Of a stretch of 35,252 nucleotides of DNA, positions 8,394 to 15,715 are shown one piece after another; the first letter of the stretch is position 1; each line of letters opens with the position of its first letter. The stretch is from Gammaproteobacteria bacterium. GTDB lineage: Bacteria; Pseudomonadota; Gammaproteobacteria; SZUA-152. Below the pieces are notes generated by a model, which saw nothing but the letters and a program-made list of their open reading frames with translations, made no database searches and was not told where the DNA came from. Made by a program: the position numbers and the translations under genes. The DNA lies in assembly GCA_015487095.1 (NCBI GenBank), contig WFQM01000270.1:1-35252 (forward strand), written 5' to 3'.

Positions 8394-8582
8394 GGCTTAG
8401 GAATGGAACACAATAACTTAACATAAGTGGCGCTCTGATTTAGTTCGTATTCGTTCGTTCTGATTGAACAAAAGTGCAGGAATAGTCGTTCTATTCCGAG
8501 CTTTTGTGATTGAAGAACGGGCGAAGACGGGCTGAAGCAGAGGTGCCAATTGTATGAGTTATTTAATTTCCATTCCTAAGCC
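8394..8582. mobile_element. MITE-like element with perfect 15-bp terminal inverted repeats
   Basis: The 337-base gap between the kinase gene and csoS1D is mostly this 189-bp stretch, bounded by perfect inverted repeats GGCTTAGGAATGGAA (8394-8408) and its complement (8568-8582). The interior holds an interrupted hairpin, CAAAAG / GGAATAG-TCGTT-CTATTCC / CTTTTG, and no plausible gene. The hairpin core resembles that of the element at 1434-1585 (AATAG and CTATT arms), so both may belong to one broad repeat class. No target duplication was recognised. It could also carry the terminator of the csoS1D operon or the kinase promoter. Confidence 0.5.
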
Positions 8583-8649
8583 AAGAAGTGTAAATGAACA
8601 CGTTTAACGCATAAACATCGAATAAATCAAAGACGTCGATCGAGCAAAG

Positions 8650-9264
8650 TTACACGCCGCTTAAGCTTTGCACCGCATGTATTGCAGCATGCGCGGCCAC
8701 ATCGATATCCGCTTCTTTTCCTGCCAGCGTCAAACGTCCATAAGCGCCCACCGCACGGGCATCGACCAGCGTTATATTGGAGGCTTTCTCAGCTTCATTG
8801 GCCGCATAAACGATATAACCAGCAGGCTCTGTTTCGAGAATAAACATACTTTGTCCGGGCAAGATCATCGACCCCCGACGATCCTGGCGATTAATCAGCA
8901 CGGCATGATCCGGGGTAATCGCCCGCACCGTTTCACTCCAGGCAACACGACATTTTTGCCGTTCATCCTCCGTAGTGCGCAGCGAATACAATATAGCTCG
9001 ACCCGCTTCAATAACATCACTCTGATCACGGTGGTGAAACACCATGGAACCAAACGCTCTCTCGACAACCTGCTGTCCAAGATGAACACGAGTCGCCTTT
9101 AGCGCTACATCGGTCAAACGATGTATCGCCATACCCGGGGCCACTTCCATCCACAAACAGGCATCACCGGGCACAGGCAGAAAACCCTGTGACACAGTCG
9201 CCATATACGCTGCTAACTGTGGCTGCAACGAGTCAATGAAAACATAGGTTCGCAGTTTAATCAT
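8650..9264 (-). CDS. csoS1D: Carboxysome tandem-BMC shell protein CsoS1D
   Basis: This 204-residue protein matches CsoS1D, a carboxysome shell component made of two fused BMC domains that forms trimeric pseudohexamers with a large gated pore, thought to pass RuBP and other metabolites. Recognisable stretches are [38 protein letters not shown] and [20 protein letters not shown]; the C-terminal BMC domain contains [21 protein letters not shown]. It is at the short end of the family because the N-terminal extension of the cyanobacterial forms is missing. It begins 9 bases after the LysR gene and ends the sbtA-sbtB-cbbR-csoS1D unit rather than the main cso operon. Confidence 0.88.
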   Translation of the reverse strand: MIKLRTYVFIDSLQPQLAAYMATVSQGFLPVPGDACLWMEVAPGMAIHRLTDVALKATRVHLGQQVVERAFGSMVFHHRDQSDVIEAGRAILYSLRTTEDERQKCRVAWSETVRAITPDHAVLINRQDRRGSMILPGQSMFILETEPAGYIVYAANEAEKASNITLVDARAVGAYGRLTLAGKEADIDVAAHAAIHAVQSLSGV

Positions 9265-9273
9265 TATATTACT

Positions 9274-10293
9274 TCATAATTTGGCAACGCGATTACGATG
9301 CCGTGTGGAAAATTCTTCATACAAATCGCGCATACGCTGGCGGATTGATGGCTCACTTGTTTTTGCAAACTCAAGAAATGTCCGGGCAATCAGTGACAGT
9401 TCCTTCCCTTTCAAATGTACAAGATACCAATTACGCTCTATGGGAAATCCTTCAACATCCAACAAATCAACAGGCCCATTGGTACCTTCTAAGGAAAGCG
9501 TGTGCAAAGACAATATAGCAACACCCAGACCACCAACAACAGCGTGTTTTATTGCCTCGTTACTGCCAAGCTCCATGCGCACATTAGGCACAAGTCCATG
9601 TTCTGCAAACAGCTTCATTGCAGTATCACGAATCCCCGAACCCACTTCTCTGGAAATAAAAGGCTCTTCAGCCAGTCTTTCAATACTGATGTTTGATTCT
9701 CTGCATAACGGATGCTCATGGGAAGCCATAACGACCAGGGGATTAGGCGCAAATGGCAAGGTTTCGAGATCCAAACCAGTGCCGGGCGGCCGACCAAGAA
9801 TATATAAGTCATCTTCATTATTATAAATACGCTCAAATATCCGCTCTCTGTTCGTCACTTTTAAAGAGACATCAACACCGGGGTACAATCTGCAAAATGC
9901 GCCAAGGATCTCAGGTGTAAAATATTTTGCTGTACTGACCACTGCCAGACGTAACCGGCCACTGCGCAAACCTTTAATTTCTGCAATACGGCTATCCAGA
10001 TCAGAAAGACTGTCAAAAATATCTCTCACTGCCTGATATAGTTTTTCACCGGCCTCAGTCGCTTTGATCTGGCGGCCTGCCTGATCAATCAATGGCAGCT
10101 CCATCACATCAGTCAATTTCTTTAACTGTATGGATACAGTGGGTTGGGTGATATGCAGCTCTTCCGCAGCACGGGTAAAATTGCCCAGTCTGACAATGGC
10201 TTCAAATATTTGCATCTGCCTGAATGTGGTATGACGAATCAGGTAATCTGGCAAACCACCTTTGAATCTCGACATACTATGAGTAGACATCAT
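9274..10293 (-). CDS. cbbR: LysR-family regulator of carbon fixation (CbbR/CmpR-like)
   Basis: This 339-residue protein has an N-terminal winged helix-turn-helix (FTRAAEELHITQPTVSIQLK, about residues 38-57) followed by a LysR effector-binding domain (about 110-315). The recognition helix TQPTVSIQLKKL and the YLIRHTTFRQMQIFEAI opening are those of the CbbR/CmpR branch, which activates Calvin-cycle or bicarbonate-uptake genes in response to metabolites such as RuBP or 2-phosphoglycolate. It is about 50 bases downstream of sbtB and immediately upstream of csoS1D. Likely targets are the sbtA promoter (about 11772-11811) and the cbbL promoter (19500-19700). The exact effector cannot be told from sequence. 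CmpR-like is the alternative name. Confidence 0.85.
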   Translation of the reverse strand: MMSTHSMSRFKGGLPDYLIRHTTFRQMQIFEAIVRLGNFTRAAEELHITQPTVSIQLKKLTDVMELPLIDQAGRQIKATEAGEKLYQAVRDIFDSLSDLDSRIAEIKGLRSGRLRLAVVSTAKYFTPEILGAFCRLYPGVDVSLKVTNRERIFERIYNNEDDLYILGRPPGTGLDLETLPFAPNPLVVMASHEHPLCRESNISIERLAEEPFISREVGSGIRDTAMKLFAEHGLVPNVRMELGSNEAIKHAVVGGLGVAILSLHTLSLEGTNGPVDLLDVEGFPIERNWYLVHLKGKELSLIARTFLEFAKTSEPSIRQRMRDLYEEFSTRHRNRVAKL

Positions 10294-10342
10294 GCATTTC
10301 CGATTTTGAATATTACGAAAATCGTACTTTCAGGCGTAGGAT

Positions 10343-10651
10343 TCAATTAAATTTATCAGGTGCAATCACCTGAACATCACTGATATAAACGGTAAGGTGG
10401 TAGCCCTTCTTGAGCTTACGCTCAATGCTCTCCAATATAGGCTCCATCCGTTCCTTTGATACAATAACCTTCACCAGAATATTGGAGTCAAAACCACTGA
10501 TATCAGCCTCATAACCAGACGACCCTTCGCCCCGCGCACGTAGAATGGTGAAACCACTCACACCATATTTCTTGAACATGGATACAAGCCTGTCTTCCAT
10601 AGAGGATATGGTAATGATGCTTAAAAGCTTTTCTGGATATAACGTGATCAT
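10343..10651 (-). CDS. sbtB: PII-like protein SbtB, regulator of bicarbonate transporter
   Basis: This small PII-superfamily protein of about 102 residues follows sbtA. PII-like features include the start KLLSIITISSMEDRLVSMFK, a GVSGFTILRARGEG segment where the T-loop begins, and the closing strand YHLTVYISDVQVI. In cyanobacteria SbtB binds adenine nucleotides, including cAMP, and docks on trimeric SbtA to regulate bicarbonate uptake. The ORF track starts at 10678, but the internal ATG at 10651 has a good AGGAG ribosome site 9 bases upstream and is preferred. Pairing with sbtA makes the assignment firm at family level; which ligand it binds is not visible. Confidence 0.85.
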   Translation of the reverse strand: MITLYPEKLLSIITISSMEDRLVSMFKKYGVSGFTILRARGEGSSGYEADISGFDSNILVKVIVSKERMEPILESIERKLKKGYHLTVYISDVQVIAPDKFN

Positions 10652-10683
10652 ACTTATTTGCTCCTGAGCGGTTTGCATCGAAC

Positions 10684-11706
10684 CTATGCAGCAGCCATCA
10701 TCTTAACGAGGCTGTGATACAAAGGGATTCCAATAAGTACATTGAAAGGAAAGGTAATACCAAGAGACAAGGTAAGATAATACGAGGGATTGGCTTCTGG
10801 CACGGCCAATCGCATAGCCGGCGGCACAGCAATATAGGAGGCACTAGCAGCCAGAACAGCAACCAATGTTGCGCCACCAACACTGAAACCAAGCATTGAA
10901 TGACCAATAAACGCCCCTGCTACCCCCCCTACTAATGGCATAACAACACCAAACACCGCCAGAACAAGTCCAACCTTCTTGAAATCACCAATACGACGGG
11001 CAGCGACCATCCCCATCTCGAACAAAAATAAACACAGCACCCCCATGAAAATATCATCGATAAATGGGAAAAGTTTGCTCATTCCCGAAGGTGTCGATAT
11101 TGCGCCGATAATCATCGAACCAATCAGAATAACAACACTGCCGTTCGTGAATGCATCACGCAACAAGGATCCGAAACCATTTTCCGGGGCATTATCATTC
11201 GGCATACCGGATCCTGCACCCGAGGAAGAGACATTACTCAAGGCTTGGGAGCGTCTTGCTTTCGCGGCAAGCAACAAGCCGACAACGATGGCTGGCGACT
11301 CCATAACGGCAAGCATAATCAAAGGGTAAGTTTCATAAGTCACCCCGATATTATCCAGGTACGCAATGGCCGTCAGAAAAGTGCCTGCGCTCACTGAACC
11401 ATAATGAGCCGAAATCGCAGCCGCATCCATCGGATTAACCTTGCGGGTTGCGACAAGACATAAATACCCGATAATCGGTAGCACAAAACCAAGAACCAGA
11501 GCCCACACTATCGAGGTGAGCGCTGTCACCATGTCGGACTTCGCTAATTCATAACCACCATGCAAACCAATGGCCATGAGCAAATAGATCGACAGAACTT
11601 TTGCTAAATCTGGGGGGAAACGTAAATCCGATTTTATGACACGCGCGATAAAACCTAGCGCAAAAAATAGGACAGCGGGCAATAATAAACTTTCCAGGCT
11701 CGGCAT
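10684..11706 (-). CDS. sbtA: SbtA-type sodium-dependent bicarbonate transporter
   Basis: This 340-residue polytopic inner-membrane protein has about ten hydrophobic helices and matches SbtA, a high-affinity bicarbonate importer that raises the cytosolic inorganic carbon pool for carboxysomes. Characteristic stretches are AIGLHGGYELAKSD, ISAHYGSVSAGTFLTAIAYL and AVMESPAIVVGLLLA in the first half and an inverted-topology second half with LFEMGMVAARRIGDF and ASASYIAVPPAMRLAVPEAN. A cytosolic Ser/Gly/Asn-rich loop separates the halves. A ribosome site AAGGG lies just before the ATG. It opens the sbtA-sbtB-cbbR-csoS1D operon; a promoter with an overlapping palindrome is seen upstream. Confidence 0.92.
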   Translation of the reverse strand: MPSLESLLLPAVLFFALGFIARVIKSDLRFPPDLAKVLSIYLLMAIGLHGGYELAKSDMVTALTSIVWALVLGFVLPIIGYLCLVATRKVNPMDAAAISAHYGSVSAGTFLTAIAYLDNIGVTYETYPLIMLAVMESPAIVVGLLLAAKARRSQALSNVSSSGAGSGMPNDNAPENGFGSLLRDAFTNGSVVILIGSMIIGAISTPSGMSKLFPFIDDIFMGVLCLFLFEMGMVAARRIGDFKKVGLVLAVFGVVMPLVGGVAGAFIGHSMLGFSVGGATLVAVLAASASYIAVPPAMRLAVPEANPSYYLTLSLGITFPFNVLIGIPLYHSLVKMMAAA

Positions 11707-11771
11707 GTTATCCCTTCGCAGGTTTCCATCGTAATAAAAACAAGCAGTTGCTCATTAATCACGGTGCAATC

Positions 11772-11811
11772 TAAATCTACAGATTTAATGAATATTTTGA
11801 TTGTTTGTCAT
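11772..11811 (-). promoter_or_regulatory. Candidate sbtA operon promoter with overlapping palindrome
   Basis: On the minus strand a -35-like ATGACA (11806-11811) is followed after 17 bases by a -10-like TTAAAT (11783-11788). A perfect 7-2-7 palindrome, TAAATCTACAGATTTA (11772-11787), covers the -10 and the likely start site about 70 bases before sbtA. An AT-rich dyad there is a plausible binding site for the LysR protein encoded in the same operon. Function is inferred. Confidence 0.45.
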
Positions 11812-11858
11812 CGAGCCAATTCATTGAAAAACCCGATTTAAAATGAAGCTTCGAACGA

Positions 11859-12038
11859 TCAATCAGGCCAAACTCTGCGCGACACAAACGCTCGTGGCTT
11901 TCCTTCCATTTTCTTCGTATCGTTCGTTGTTACCTTTTTTACACTAGTGGCCGCCGCACCCTCATATTTTGCTTCAGCCACTGCATTTTTATCTTCAGGT
12001 TTATTCGCAGTGGAACCCCGTTTTTTACTTATAGCCAT
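11859..12038 (-). CDS. Small disordered basic protein, candidate orphan McdB
   Basis: This 59-residue ORF is just under the ORF-track cutoff. It starts MAISKKRG, is rich in Lys, Ala, Thr and charged residues with almost no hydrophobic core, and ends SRRVWPD with a single tryptophan three residues from the end. An AGGGTG ribosome site precedes the ATG and it follows the acRAF-like gene by 28 bases, so it is the last gene of the carboxysome operon. Alpha-carboxysome McdB proteins, partners of the McdA ParA-type ATPase that spaces carboxysomes, are described as small, disordered and carrying an invariant tryptophan at the C-terminus; size, composition, W and position fit. No mcdA-like gene is in the window. 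The McdB assignment is an inference. Confidence 0.6.
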   Translation of the reverse strand: MAISKKRGSTANKPEDKNAVAEAKYEGAAATSVKKVTTNDTKKMEGKPRAFVSRRVWPD

Positions 12039-12066
12039 AATTCACCCTTAACAGTAACACTTTCAC

Positions 12067-12339
12067 TTAATGATCAGTTTTTGCATCAGGAGCAGGTATG
12101 AGTTGATCCACCTGACGTGCATAGCGCAACATATCTTCATTAACTTCGTCCACATCATCCTCAGAACGAAGCGTAATAGAGACATGGGTTCGACCAAAAC
12201 TCATATCAGGATAATAGCCTTCACTTTCGGACAACTCAGCGACCCGCTCCAAAAAATCACGGGTCTGTTGATAATCAGAAAACTCGATACGCCGCTCAAG
12301 CTGAGCCGGTTTTTTACGTGTAAACCAGTCCGAACTCAT
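12067..12339 (-). CDS. acRAF-like RuBisCO assembly factor (pterin carbinolamine dehydratase-like)
   Basis: This protein of about 90 residues is related to pterin-4a-carbinolamine dehydratase (PCD), as in FSDYQQTRDFLERVAELSE, YYPDMSFGRTHVSITL and the acidic end. In alpha-carboxysome operons this PCD-like protein is known as acRAF, a RuBisCO assembly chaperone rather than a pterin enzyme. Canonical PCDs carry a paired catalytic histidine motif (EHHP); here the equivalent region reads EGYYPDM, so catalysis is unlikely. The ORF-track start (12393) overlaps the ferritin-like gene; ATG at 12339 has a GGGAGG site 5 bases upstream and is preferred. Confidence 0.82.
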   Translation of the reverse strand: MSSDWFTRKKPAQLERRIEFSDYQQTRDFLERVAELSESEGYYPDMSFGRTHVSITLRSEDDVDEVNEDMLRYARQVDQLIPAPDAKTDH

Positions 12340-12368
12340 AACAACCTCCCTAGGTAAAAGGTCAACAT

Positions 12369-12827
12369 TTATGTCGTCACCATTTTTTGCCACCAGTCAT
12401 TCACATGACTGGCATGCTGCCTTTCTTCACTGAGTAAGGCATCAAAAAAAATCCGGTTTTCGCAGTCACCCGCCTGGATACAATACTGAACAGCGCTCTC
12501 GTAAAATTCTACAATTTCATGTTCAAGTTCGATCACATGCTCTACCAACTGTGACAATGACCCATTTAGTTTGGGAGGTCGCAAACAACTTGCGTTGGGC
12601 GCAAACCCTAGTGCAACCATTCGACCAATAATTCGCTCAGCATGCTGTAGCTCATCCTGCGCTTCGTTACGAAACCGTTCACTTGCCTCATGCACTCCCC
12701 TCATTGTCAGGAGACTGGATAATGACAAATACTGCTGTACAGCAGAAAGTTCATAACTCAACGCGCGCCCAAGATAACCAGGAATGACTGCATCCTGACT
12801 CATGACTGAGGGTTCACTACTCATCAT
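12369..12827 (-). CDS. Ferritin-like/bacterioferritin-type protein of the carboxysome operon
   Basis: This 152-residue four-helix-bundle protein has ferritin-like ligand positions: Glu in LSYELSAVQQYLSL, E-x-x-H in AQDELQHAERI, an EHEIVEFYE helix and a final E-x-x-H in LLSEERQHASHV. A bacterioferritin-like gene is a regular member of proteobacterial cso operons between csoS1 and the PCD-like gene, with unproven function; iron storage or redox protection of carboxysomes are possibilities. It starts 47 bases after the second csoS1 gene. Two adjacent ATGs exist and neither has a clear ribosome site. Confidence 0.82.
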   Translation of the reverse strand: MMSSEPSVMSQDAVIPGYLGRALSYELSAVQQYLSLSSLLTMRGVHEASERFRNEAQDELQHAERIIGRMVALGFAPNASCLRPPKLNGSLSQLVEHVIELEHEIVEFYESAVQYCIQAGDCENRIFFDALLSEERQHASHVNDWWQKMVTT

Positions 12828-12874
12828 TCAAAGAAGGGCAAGGCAGGATAACTCCGCACTCGCCCATCCCGAAA

Positions 12875-13171
12875 TCAAGCTTTCTTGCCGTCAAGAATGG
12901 GCTCAACTTCCTTGTGCGGACGCGCAATAATGTGTGCAGCCACCAAACCATCGCCAACCCGCTCACACGCATCAGCACCCGCACGTACAGCAGCGTTAAC
13001 CGCACCCGTTTCGCCGCGCACCAGTATGCTGACATAACCACCGCCGACAAATTCACGACCGATCAAGCGTACTTCTGCAGCTTTGGTCATCGCATCAGCA
13101 GCCTCGATAGCAGGAACCAGACCGCGGGTTTCAATCATGCCTAAGGCAATACCATAAGTATCATTTGCCAT
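12875..13171 (-). CDS. csoS1: Carboxysome hexameric shell protein CsoS1 (second copy)
   Basis: This 98-residue single-BMC protein forms the hexagonal tiles of the alpha-carboxysome facets. Signature stretches are GIALGMIETRGLVPAIEAAD, EVRLIGREFVGGGYVSILVR and the nearly invariant AHIIARPHKEVEP. It differs from the preceding copy only at the extreme N-terminus, one T-to-S change in the core and the C-terminal tail (ILDGKKA). A GAGGAG ribosome site precedes the ATG. Which of CsoS1A, B or C it represents cannot be decided. Confidence 0.96.
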   Translation of the reverse strand: MANDTYGIALGMIETRGLVPAIEAADAMTKAAEVRLIGREFVGGGYVSILVRGETGAVNAAVRAGADACERVGDGLVAAHIIARPHKEVEPILDGKKA

Positions 13172-13224
13172 GGTGTTATTCTCCTCTAGGGTGTTTATAG
13201 ATTACAAAGTGCCTTTTGGGCTGC

Positions 13225-13527
13225 TTATGCTTTTGGGCCACTCATGCTGAGCACAGGCTCAACTTCTTTGTGAGGACGCGCAATAATGTGTGCAGCCACT
13301 AAACCATCGCCAACACGTTCACAGGCATCAGCACCCGCACGTACAGCAGCATTAACAGCACCTGTTTCGCCACGCACCAGTATGGTGACATAACCGCCGC
13401 CGACAAATTCACGACCGATTAAACGTACTTCAGCGGCTTTAGTCATTGCATCGGCTGCTTCAATAGCGGGAACCAGACCGCGGGTTTCTATCATTCCAAG
13501 CGCAATACCATAGTTGTTTTCGCTCAT
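13225..13527 (-). CDS. csoS1: Carboxysome hexameric shell protein CsoS1 (first copy)
   Basis: This 100-residue BMC-domain shell hexamer is almost identical to the next gene over the core, with the central pore region GREFVGGGYV conserved. The C-terminal tail is VLSMSGPKA. The two genes are also very similar at DNA level, suggesting recent duplication or gene conversion. It follows csoS4B by about 50 bases in the usual cso gene order. The pore is thought to pass bicarbonate and RuBP. Confidence 0.96.
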   Translation of the reverse strand: MSENNYGIALGMIETRGLVPAIEAADAMTKAAEVRLIGREFVGGGYVTILVRGETGAVNAAVRAGADACERVGDGLVAAHIIARPHKEVEPVLSMSGPKA

Positions 13528-13578
13528 TACCTTTTCTCCGTCTTGATGAATTAAAAATTTTCTCGCACTTCATTACAA

Positions 13579-13848
13579 TTACACTGTTTCCAATTGACCA
13601 TTGTCGACATCCCAATAATCAATAATTCCACCTACCGTCAGATCCGTTAATACTGTCGGGTCTTCACAGGCATAACGTGCCGCCGACCCGCTGATCACAA
13701 AAACCCAGTTACCTTCCCGGGAACCACAAGGGTCTACCGCCACCTGAAGTTTACCGCTGGTGTTTCGCAGCACACGCAAACTGTACTGCTGCAAGCCAGG
13801 ATGGCGCTGGGTACATACCAAAGTATCCACCACCTGCAATATCTCCAC
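13579..13848 (-). CDS. csoS4B: Carboxysome vertex protein CsoS4B (pentamer)
   Basis: This 89-residue bacterial-microcompartment vertex protein (EutN/CcmL family) forms pentamers that cap the corners of the icosahedral shell. Family features are the start MEILQVVDTLVCTQRHPG, the core VAVDPCGSREGNWVFVISGS and the end GIIDYWDVD. It starts 5 bases after the csoS4A stop, and the two share the GIIDYWD ending, so they are paralogues. CsoS4A and CsoS4B are minor components but are needed for a sealed shell in studied species. Confidence 0.95.
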   Translation of the reverse strand: MEILQVVDTLVCTQRHPGLQQYSLRVLRNTSGKLQVAVDPCGSREGNWVFVISGSAARYACEDPTVLTDLTVGGIIDYWDVDNGQLETV

Positions 13849-13853
13849 TGGCT

Positions 13854-14099
13854 CTATTCCTCATCCCAGTAGTCAATGATGCCCACAATCGTCAAATCAC
13901 TGGGATATTCTTTGCTACCCGCAGCCTCACGAGCAGCCGAACTTCCTACACATAACACCCAGTCCCCCGGCGAACATCCTACAGAATCCACAGCGACCAA
14001 CCGGCTACTGCCGTCAAGCACGACCTGTAAATGTTTATGTTCCATGCCGGGTATGCGATTAGTGGCAACCAGAGGTTTTTCCACCTTACATATTTTCAT
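13854..14099 (-). CDS. csoS4A: Carboxysome vertex protein CsoS4A (pentamer)
   Basis: This 81-residue EutN/CcmL-family pentamer reads MKICKVEKPLVATNRIPG at the start, VAVDSVGCSPGDWVLCVGSS in the core and GIIDYWDEE at the end. The ORF track begins at 14168, inside csoSCA; the true start is ATG at 14099, which overlaps the csoSCA stop in a TAATG junction and has a GGAGA ribosome site. That overlap implies translational coupling. Confidence 0.95.
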   Translation of the reverse strand: MKICKVEKPLVATNRIPGMEHKHLQVVLDGSSRLVAVDSVGCSPGDWVLCVGSSAAREAAGSKEYPSDLTIVGIIDYWDEE

Positions 14100-15586
14100 T
14101 AATGTTTCTCCTGCCCGTTCAGTGCCAGAGAACATCCTACTGTTTCTACACAAGCATCCGCATGGCAATCTCGCACCATCAACAGGGTATGCAACATACC
14201 CTTGTCATGTAATGCCGCGAAACGGTGTTTCAATGCAGCATCAAGCTGATGACAACGGTCAACTGCACGTTCACGCGCACCTGGAACCTGACCGTGATAA
14301 TCATTTCGAATTACCACTGGAACCGGCAGCCCACGTGACACATTCAATTGACTAAATATTTTTATGCCTACATCCAGATCTCTGGCACCTTCTTCGACTG
14401 TTTTCAAATAAGCAAAGTACGTCAAATTGCGTAACTGTATTTCTTCAAAACCAATGCCCATGCCAATAAAGCGTTCTTGATGACCTATGTCTTCGTATCG
14501 CCCGTTGTAATACTCACGAACATAATCCACTTGCAACATATTGCTGTGAAACAATTTGGCAACAAACCGCAACATGCCTTCGGCAGGTGCAATCCCCTGA
14601 GTCTGTGCCAAACCTGCAACAACGTTATATATTTCCTCACTCGTATCACCAGCATTTGCGACAGCATAAACATCACTGCAATCAACATAACGCACTGCAT
14701 CAATGCCGCCATCAGCATCTGACAAGTGAATACGAATCGCGTCGTTATCGGTATCAATGCCAATTAACAACAGGTCAATGGACGCACCACAACAAAAACT
14801 GTTTTCAACACCCTGCTGAAATGCCTGCAAACGTGACAGCGCACCCTCAGCAGCTTTTACGGCATCACTACCATGCGCTGCACAACCTTCTACATCAGGC
14901 GCGCTTGTACTGTAGTGATAAACAGCAGCTTTCAAATAACGTGTCGCCGCATCAACGCTATTGGGCCTTGATTCCCGATAGCGCAACATTTCTGTCTCGA
15001 CCCATTTCTGCAAACTGTCATCAATGTCAAACATTGCACCAGCGTAAGACTTACGGCGCACCGATTTATACGGCAGACGCAGTACATACCGAATAACGTG
15101 TGCCAAACGCCCATCTGCACAAGGCGATACATCCACCGTGTGAAAACCACACTTTTCAATAAATGCCTGAAAATTCTCATCGTCCAAACCCACCAAGGGT
15201 TTGTCGGTAAAAAACTCATCCGACATGCGACGAAACGTTTCAAAAACACACCACACATACAACTGGCCAACATCCACAGACTTTATCCATGCGTCTGCTA
15301 ACAAAACATCGGGCAATTCAAAGCCCAGATACTCTCGGGCAACAGCTTGCGCACGACGTGAAAAATCTGCCTCATGTTGAAAACCGGAAATCCCTTTCAA
15401 ACACAATTCAATGTTCGCAAAAGCCTGTTTTACTTTTTGCTCGTAGCGATAGAGATGTAAATTTTCACCCCCTCTATCCGACCTATAACCAACCTTATAA
15501 GCAGCACCAGCCTGCGGTGCAGAAGGGCGCATTACAGTCCGCGCACGCTGCAAAGGTCTCCTGCTTTTGGCTCTGGCATTAAACAT
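14099..15586 (-). CDS. csoSCA: Carboxysomal carbonic anhydrase CsoSCA (CsoS3)
   Basis: This 495-residue carbonic anhydrase converts bicarbonate to CO2 inside the shell. The catalytic domain carries the expected zinc and proton-transfer residues: CADGR (C156, D158, R160) and H224 with C235 in HYSTSAPDVEGC. The third domain is the symmetry-related, inactive copy, with NSFCCGASIDLLLIGIDTD. The N-terminal tail is basic and disordered (ARAKSRRPLQRARTVMRPS); in Halothiobacillus this region tethers the enzyme to RuBisCO. Length is close to the usual 510-520 residues. It follows csoS2 by 129 bases and overlaps csoS4A. Confidence 0.95.
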   Translation of the reverse strand: MFNARAKSRRPLQRARTVMRPSAPQAGAAYKVGYRSDRGGENLHLYRYEQKVKQAFANIELCLKGISGFQHEADFSRRAQAVAREYLGFELPDVLLADAWIKSVDVGQLYVWCVFETFRRMSDEFFTDKPLVGLDDENFQAFIEKCGFHTVDVSPCADGRLAHVIRYVLRLPYKSVRRKSYAGAMFDIDDSLQKWVETEMLRYRESRPNSVDAATRYLKAAVYHYSTSAPDVEGCAAHGSDAVKAAEGALSRLQAFQQGVENSFCCGASIDLLLIGIDTDNDAIRIHLSDADGGIDAVRYVDCSDVYAVANAGDTSEEIYNVVAGLAQTQGIAPAEGMLRFVAKLFHSNMLQVDYVREYYNGRYEDIGHQERFIGMGIGFEEIQLRNLTYFAYLKTVEEGARDLDVGIKIFSQLNVSRGLPVPVVIRNDYHGQVPGARERAVDRCHQLDAALKHRFAALHDKGMLHTLLMVRDCHADACVETVGCSLALNGQEKH

Positions 15587-15715
15587 TTTATTTACTTGTG
15601 CCCTACTTCATCATTCCAGGATTTGGCGTCAAGGCCCAGTGAGCTACTGCCCACTGGCCGCTTGGTTATTACAACAAGTCATACAAACAGGAAAACCCTA
15701 TCAACGACTCTCAGG

